Assembly: GCF_032854445.1 (NCBI RefSeq)
Contig: NC_088295.1
Span: 73,188,028-73,252,027 of the forward strand
DNA: 64,000 nucleotides
Direction: 5' to 3'
Source: Liolophura sinensis
Lineage: Eukaryota > Mollusca > Polyplacophora > Chitonida > Chitonidae
The position numbers and the translations under genes were made by a program. The notes beneath the pieces are model-generated. The model ran no database searches. It was not told the DNA's origin and saw only the letters and a list, made by a program, of their open reading frames with translations. Within the stretch, counting starts at the first letter, position 1. Each line of letters starts with the position of its first letter. Shown in pieces: positions 58,830 to 64,000 of this stretch.

Positions 58830-59395
58830 GAAATTACTTTAATGTATTGTACATTCACAGCAATAAGACCGTCGTGCTACTGGATCGAATTTCAGGACCA
58901 TGTGCACGAAGTCAGAGCAATGTCATAAATGTTAAAAATTGAAAATCGGTTATTTTTTCTAAACATCACTAACAATGAATTCGTACTACAGACACATTAT
59001 CAGTTCGCTGTCAACAATACATCATGGCAAATACAAGAGGCTATAAAGCTTAGACATGGACTACTTTGGGCGGAAGAAATCCTCCATTTCCGGACTACCT
59101 CAACCTACAACTTTTTCAAAGAATGGAAAGCAGAGTAATCGATTATAAATTCTTTTTAAAAAAGTCATTTCCACCGAAAGACGTCAATTTTATTCATTCC
59201 TTGTTCTGTGTATCAGTGTATAAATGTTCTCGACAATGTCAACCAAAACCATAGTTTGTATCACCCGAAAAACACGTCTGATTCAAAACTCATGACAATA
59301 TTGCCCTAGTGGACATGTGTATTATAATAATGAATGAATGGAAAAAGAATACCCTCCATGATAAATAAGTTACATTCTCCGATTAAGAAAATCCA

Positions 59396-59532
59396 CTCTC
59401 CGGTCGTATGTGGGAAGACCTGGGAGCAACCTGTACATGGTCATGAGTTTCCCGTTCTCTGCCTGGTTACCTCCCACCATAATGCAGGCCGCCGTCGTAT
59501 ATAACAGTGAAATATTCTTGAGTACGGCGTAA
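59396..59532 (+). mobile_element. SINE family 1, truncated at both ends
   Basis: CTCTCCGGTCGTATGTGGGA to TCTTGAGTACGGCGTAACC; it lacks the AAAT tail. Confidence 0.7.
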
Positions 59533-59811
59533 CCAAGGTAATGCATAACATACTACAACTTATAACTTCACACCTTTACCTGGCTAGAGGTAGATTCTGA
59601 AAGCCACGACATCCTTCTTTGATGCCCCCACAGCTAATGTAGCTTTCACTCCATCATCAAATAATTGTAACACATAAATTGTAAATGATAAATCCTAGAA
59701 ACTTTAATAAATTACTTCATGTACAGTCAAAGTTTTCCTTTATATATGAAAAGGATGATAAATATGAAAAGGACCTTTTATAACTGAAATAGGAAATGTG
59801 TATGATGATAT

Positions 59812-62411
59812 TCATGATGATGTATCAAAAGAGAGACTTTCTATCCTGTGCCACCTGGTTGGCATGTGAATGGTTAGCTGCTCAAGCTTCTTGTTGAACT
59901 TGGCCTTGGCTTCCTCATCATGTATCCTCTCTGGTAACTTCAGGTGAAGCTGATACTGCCCAGGAACCCTCAGGGATATATCGTCCTTCAAACATAAACA
60001 TTGAAGACCATGATAATGGCGACCACAGCCAGGAGTATCACGCACAATATCCTTGTCATGAGGAGGAAATAACAGTACAGACAAATAATTACCTTAATGT
60101 TAAAAAATCTGTATTTTGTACATCATGTAAGATTGATACTCTCTATTAACGCCATTAAAGCTTACACATGGAAACCTGCAAAGTGACCACGGATTACAAT
60201 TTGCAGAATTTCCTTTTAATTTTCTTAGCATGCTAAGAAAAGTTCTCAAAGACCCCAAGCTAGAAATCCAGAAGGGAATGGTGCAAAGGTAGATTTCTTA
60301 ATAAGGGACAGGGTGGCAATTTCCACTGCCTATCAATTAACACTGTGCCAGACAATGGGGGACAGGTTGCACAGTAGGGCTAAGATGCAGCAGCCTTCTG
60401 ACAAGGCCTTGGGCTGAATTGCAGGGGAGACTGGCATTGTTTATTTGTAAAATTGTGGACATGTAAATGAGTGAGTAGAAATTGTTTACTGATAACAAAG
60501 TTCAGTACAGTTTGATATACAATGTCCAAAAGTAATGCATGTACAATCTGGTCATTAATACTAGTGATTCCGGCAGTGAACAACAAACATCCAACTCACC
60601 TCAGAGATGTCCAGTTCACAGTCTCTGACAGTGGTCACTCCAGGCAAACTCACCACCATCACTAACACGCTATTTTCTGTTTTCAAGCTATACTCTGGAC
60701 AGGTACAAGAATTTTTATCGCCACACTCAGTGCCTATATCTTCAATAAGGCCTTTCTTGATTGGAGGATTCAGTTTGCTGGTTTCTAACACTATCTCTGG
60801 TTGGTGAGATGTGATGTTCCTGGATGAATCTGAGTCGCTAACTGAAATATTTTTTAACTGGTTGAGGATGGTATCCTTAGCCCCAGCAACCATTGGCCCA
60901 AAAGTTTTCTCTAATTCATCAAGTTCTTTTTCAAACTTTTCATCTTCCTTTGCAGTCTGTGGCCTGAACGTTTGTAGAATGTTTTCCAGAGATCCCTTCA
61001 TGGGGAATTCTCTGGGCAAAATTTTGTACTGCCTTGATATAGTCAGTTTGTGCTGATCCTGAAGGTAATCAATGGCTAAGTTCACCAGTGCATCTTGTTC
61101 TTCACCTTTCTTGGCATCTAGTCCAAATTCCTCCAGCACCTTTGGGTGGAATGACACAGCCACAAGCTGGTATTTTTCTGAGAAAAAACATCTTTATTAT
61201 TGATTGTGATCATGGCAACTGTAGGACATTAAGGTCATTGTAATGACATTGGCAACACATTTCAAATATCCACATATACCTTACGATGATAATTATAATC
61301 AAAAGTCTGAATAGTATTACAAACAGGGTGGGTTTACTTTTCCATATAAGTCGTTAAAATTATCTATTATCTACAAAAAATAGTTTCTTTTTGCTGCTTA
61401 TATTTGGGTGCTTTGCAACCTTTAGAGATATGCCCCAAATGAAAAAATGTCACAGACCACTATATTTAAGAGCATCAGTCTGTATTCACGGGTTTTTATT
61501 ACACTTCACTCAGATTCATTGCACCGAGGCATCTTCTCCTATAGACCACGCATGCTTGACCATAAACTAAAATAATTTTCTTGAGCACATCATAAGGAAA
61601 TAATTAAACAAAAAGCCGGATTTTAAGGCATTTTACTAAACATACCACTGACTTCATGAGGACTTAAAGCAAAGGGGGGGTAATGAGCTTACCATTTTCA
61701 TCCTGTAAAGTCTGTAGCTGTCCACCTATCACAGAATGGGATCCTCCTCTGTCTTAGGTTCAGGAATGCGCTGCCAGCTGCAGAAGTTGATAAACAATGG
61801 CTGCTTTGCACTCTGTGAGGAAAATAAATCACATATACATATTTGTTTTGTAACTCTTATTAAACTTGTCTTGCCAACAATATCTGAATGAATTCCATTT
61901 TTACATATTTTCAAACCTAGATCGTAACGCAACTTGACAAGGGACATTCTGAATAAAAAAAAAAAAACGAAAAAACAAACAAAAAAGCCACAGATTCTGT
62001 TACAAAGTACACGTAGTTTGCTTGAAGCTCGGATGCAATATATCATCTGAACAGACATCTGAATAAACAACAAGAAAATTTAAATAAATTTACAAAGAAC
62101 AGGGCACATATATTGCACAATTTTTGTACCAGCTTTATATTAAAGAATAACATCAGTTTAATTCTGACATCAACTTGCTTCTGATTCAAATACAATACTA
62201 TCACATTACTCACGTATGTACATGTCTGCACACACATGTGGGGCTTTGGAGGTGACATAGTGTCTTTACCCTCCTTCATCTGTCTGTCAATAAACTTCCT
62301 GTAAGCAGCCGGGTCATTTGCAGCCATGTCATCCAACATACTCCAGATGTGCTGAGCCTGTGTTTTCAACCCATCCGAGTCCAGATTTGGCATCTCCATA
62401 CCACCAAACAT
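59812..62411 (-). CDS. PIH1D2: PIH1D2-like co-chaperone, four coding exons, one apparent frameshift
   Basis: PIH1 domain-containing protein 2; PIH proteins are HSP90/R2TP-type co-chaperones, several needed for cytoplasmic pre-assembly of axonemal dynein arms. Coding exons: 62411-62214, 61812-61693, 61177-60600, 59985-59812, all GT-AG. Exon 1 starts MFGGMEMPNLDSDGLKTQ and contains WSMLDDMAANDPAAYRKFI, matching the vertebrate WNLLDDLAQSDPEGYEKFI as I remember it. Exon 2 has INFCSWQRIPEPKTEEDP, the PIH1 start. Exon 3 has KYQLVAVSFHPKVL. Exon 4 (EDDISLRVPGQYQLHLKLPE) is the CS-like C-terminus. Exon 2 reads into a stop at 61729-61731, but the next frame continues VIGGQLQTLQDEN and enters exon 3 in the correct phase, so one base seems to be missing near 61733. 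About 356 aa if read through, against about 315 in vertebrates. An acceptor just before the ATG implies a non-coding exon beyond the gap. Confidence 0.88.
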
Positions 62412-62511
62412 GCTAAAATTGAAAAAAGTTAATTTGATACTTTTTTTTAATAAATAAATCCGTTACAGAATGAGAGAATAGACAATAATGTATACCACAC
62501 TTTAAGCCATA

Positions 62512-62919
62512 CTTAAAACTCTCCAGCAGCTTCACATAGCATAGAAGTGATTTGAATGAAAGATATAAGTTATACTGGCATGTGACAATAATGACACTGG
62601 TGTGCCACTAGCACTNNNNNNNNNNNNNNNNNNNNNNNNNNNNNNNNNNNNNNNNNNNNNNNNNNNNNNNNNNNNNNNNNNNNNNNNNNNNNNNNNNNNN
62701 NNNNNNNNNNNNNNNNNNNNNNNNNNNNNNNNNNNNNNNNNNNNNNNNNNNNNNNNNNNNNNNNNNNNNNNNNNNNNNNNNNNNNNNNNNNNNNNNNNNN
62801 NNNNNNNNNNNNNNNCTTAAAACTCTCCAGCAGCTTCACATAGCATAGAAGTGATTTGAATGAAAGATATAAGTTATACTGGCATGTGACAATAATGACA
62901 CTGGTGTGCCACTAGCACT
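62512..62919. other. 200-N assembly gap inside an exact 104-bp duplication
   Basis: N run 62616-62815. The 104 bases before it (62512-62615, starting CTTAAAACTCTCCAGC) are repeated exactly after it (62816-62919). This looks like two overlapping contig ends joined with a fixed-size gap. Confidence 0.95.
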
Positions 62920-64000
62920 AACAGAGAGTTGTTAAAGCGCTAATAGAAAAATGTTATGGAACATGATCCTTACATGGTACAGTTTTCATGTCTGTCATCA
63001 CCACAATAACAATGAACACAATACTATAATGTGATCTATTATATTCACAACACACATTCTAGCAAATCTGCAGAAATGAAACCATGAGAAAAATATTCTT
63101 TTCTAAGAATACATTTACGACATTGTCAGTCATAATCTATATGACTGTGTAGTCCAGCCGTATTAATTATATTATGGTATTTATAGCCACTGATTATTAT
63201 AAACACCGGTATAAATCTGTAAGAGTGTAAACATAAACTTGGCTTACATGATATATGTTGTAGACCTATATGCTCACCAAGGCGTCAAATACTGCATATG
63301 GTCATAGACAGCCAGACATTTTGATATGTTTTTAATATTCAATTATACAACTGGTTAGGCAGGGGAAGACTGCACCATACAGCTATGTACTGCTGTATGC
63401 TTATCTCATGACCCAGCATTTATTTATTTGATTGGTGTTTTAAGCCGTACTCCAGAATATTTCACTTATATGACGGCGGCCAGTATTATGGTGGGAGGAA
63501 ACCAGGCAAAGCCCCAGGGAAACCTACGACCTGGTTGCCGTCAGACCTTCGGATGGTTGTGGGTTTCCCCCAGGCTTTGCCCGGTTTCCTCCCACCATAA
63601 TGCTGGCCAAGACCCAGTAATGTCATCAGAATCTAAATACACATACCTACATGACACACTACCAGTAACATATGTCACTAAGTCAAACGATCCACTGCTA
63701 TCTGCCAGTGTTTATTTCAGTTTATTTTGAACCTTGCAAGGTGGTTCATGCTCTTTCGAATTAATGTGGAAGCACACTACGGGCACATGACAGACATGGC
63801 AGTGTTCATTCGAGGTCCAGATATCGTCACAAAAACATAGACTTACACAACTGCTGTTGTGTTTCATTCAAGTTATCGTGCTTTTAAAATATGCGAAACA
63901 CAAAGCCTAAATTGGGTTTGTGTGAATCAAAAAATAACCTTATTTACCTGTCTTCCAACAATCGATGTTTTCCTGTCTTTCACTGTTAACTCAATAAAAA
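62920..64000. other. Region upstream of PIH1D2
   Basis: Should contain the non-coding first exon and promoter of PIH1D2, implied by the acceptor before its ATG, but I could not identify them. The inverted SINE pair at 63419 is the only clear feature. Confidence 0.45.
63419..63609. mobile_element. Inverted SINE pair (fold-back)
   Basis: 63419-63540 is a reversed family 1 copy (tail GATTGGTGTTTTAAGCCGTA). 63551-63609 is the same body in forward orientation (GGTTTCCTCCCACCATAATG). The shared part forms two arms of about 55 bp. Confidence 0.75.

Larger units (their letters stand above)
54979..59811. other. Spacer between LRR gene 2 and PIH1D2
   Basis: 54979-57600 is AT-rich with no recognised feature. 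57604-59532 is duplicated sequence and SINEs. The PIH1D2 3' UTR should lie just left of 59812. Confidence 0.5.

Overview
This is a piece of a metazoan nuclear genome. Host genes are split by GT-AG introns, the DNA is AT-rich, and it is crowded with tRNA-derived SINEs, MITEs and minisatellites. The SINEs share the tail CGGCGTAAAACACCAATCAA followed by AAATAAATAAA. From memory that tail, and the mix of secreted LRR proteins and tetraspanins, suggests a lophotrochozoan, most likely a mollusc; the species cannot be fixed from the window.

Region 1 (1-6.7 kb) is repeat-derived: SINE debris, then a MITE-like element with TTAA ends (1939-6668) split by a decayed non-LTR retrotransposon of about 4.2 kb (2330-6559) of the I/Jockey/Nimb type. 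Region 2 (6.7-10.9 kb) holds MITEs and SINE pieces only. Region 3 (10.9-33 kb) carries two tandem tetraspanin genes on the minus strand, A (10906-23209, 295 aa) and B (28869-32948, 292 aa). Each has seven coding exons joined by phase-0 introns, and I could place every splice site. Intron 1 of gene A is 9.4 kb and contains three unrelated minisatellites (44-, 41- and 50-bp units); intron 4 holds a fourth (45 bp).

Region 4 (33-46.9 kb) is intergenic, with SINEs, a small MITE and short tandem duplications. Region 5 (46.9-55 kb) has two plus-strand genes for secreted leucine-rich-repeat proteins of 491 and 492 aa. Each has a similar TATA promoter, a short non-coding first exon and one large coding exon. 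The two proteins are a mosaic: about 91% identical at the N-terminus, about 58% in the central LRRs and about 98% over the last 194 residues. The 3' end of the first gene (last ~38 codons plus 3' UTR with polyA signal) is repeated three more times downstream. This pair is the most interesting locus in the window, because it looks like recent gene conversion around a diversified recognition face.

Region 6 (55-59.8 kb) is intergenic with duplicated SINEs. Region 7 (59.8-62.4 kb) is PIH1D2 on the minus strand, a co-chaperone family linked to dynein-arm assembly in motile cilia; one coding exon carries an apparent 1-bp frameshift. A 200-N gap upstream of it is flanked by an exact 104-bp duplication, probably an unmerged contig overlap.

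All alignments and counts were made by eye. No LTR element, retrovirus copy, Polinton, CRISPR array or convincing functional tRNA/rRNA gene was seen.
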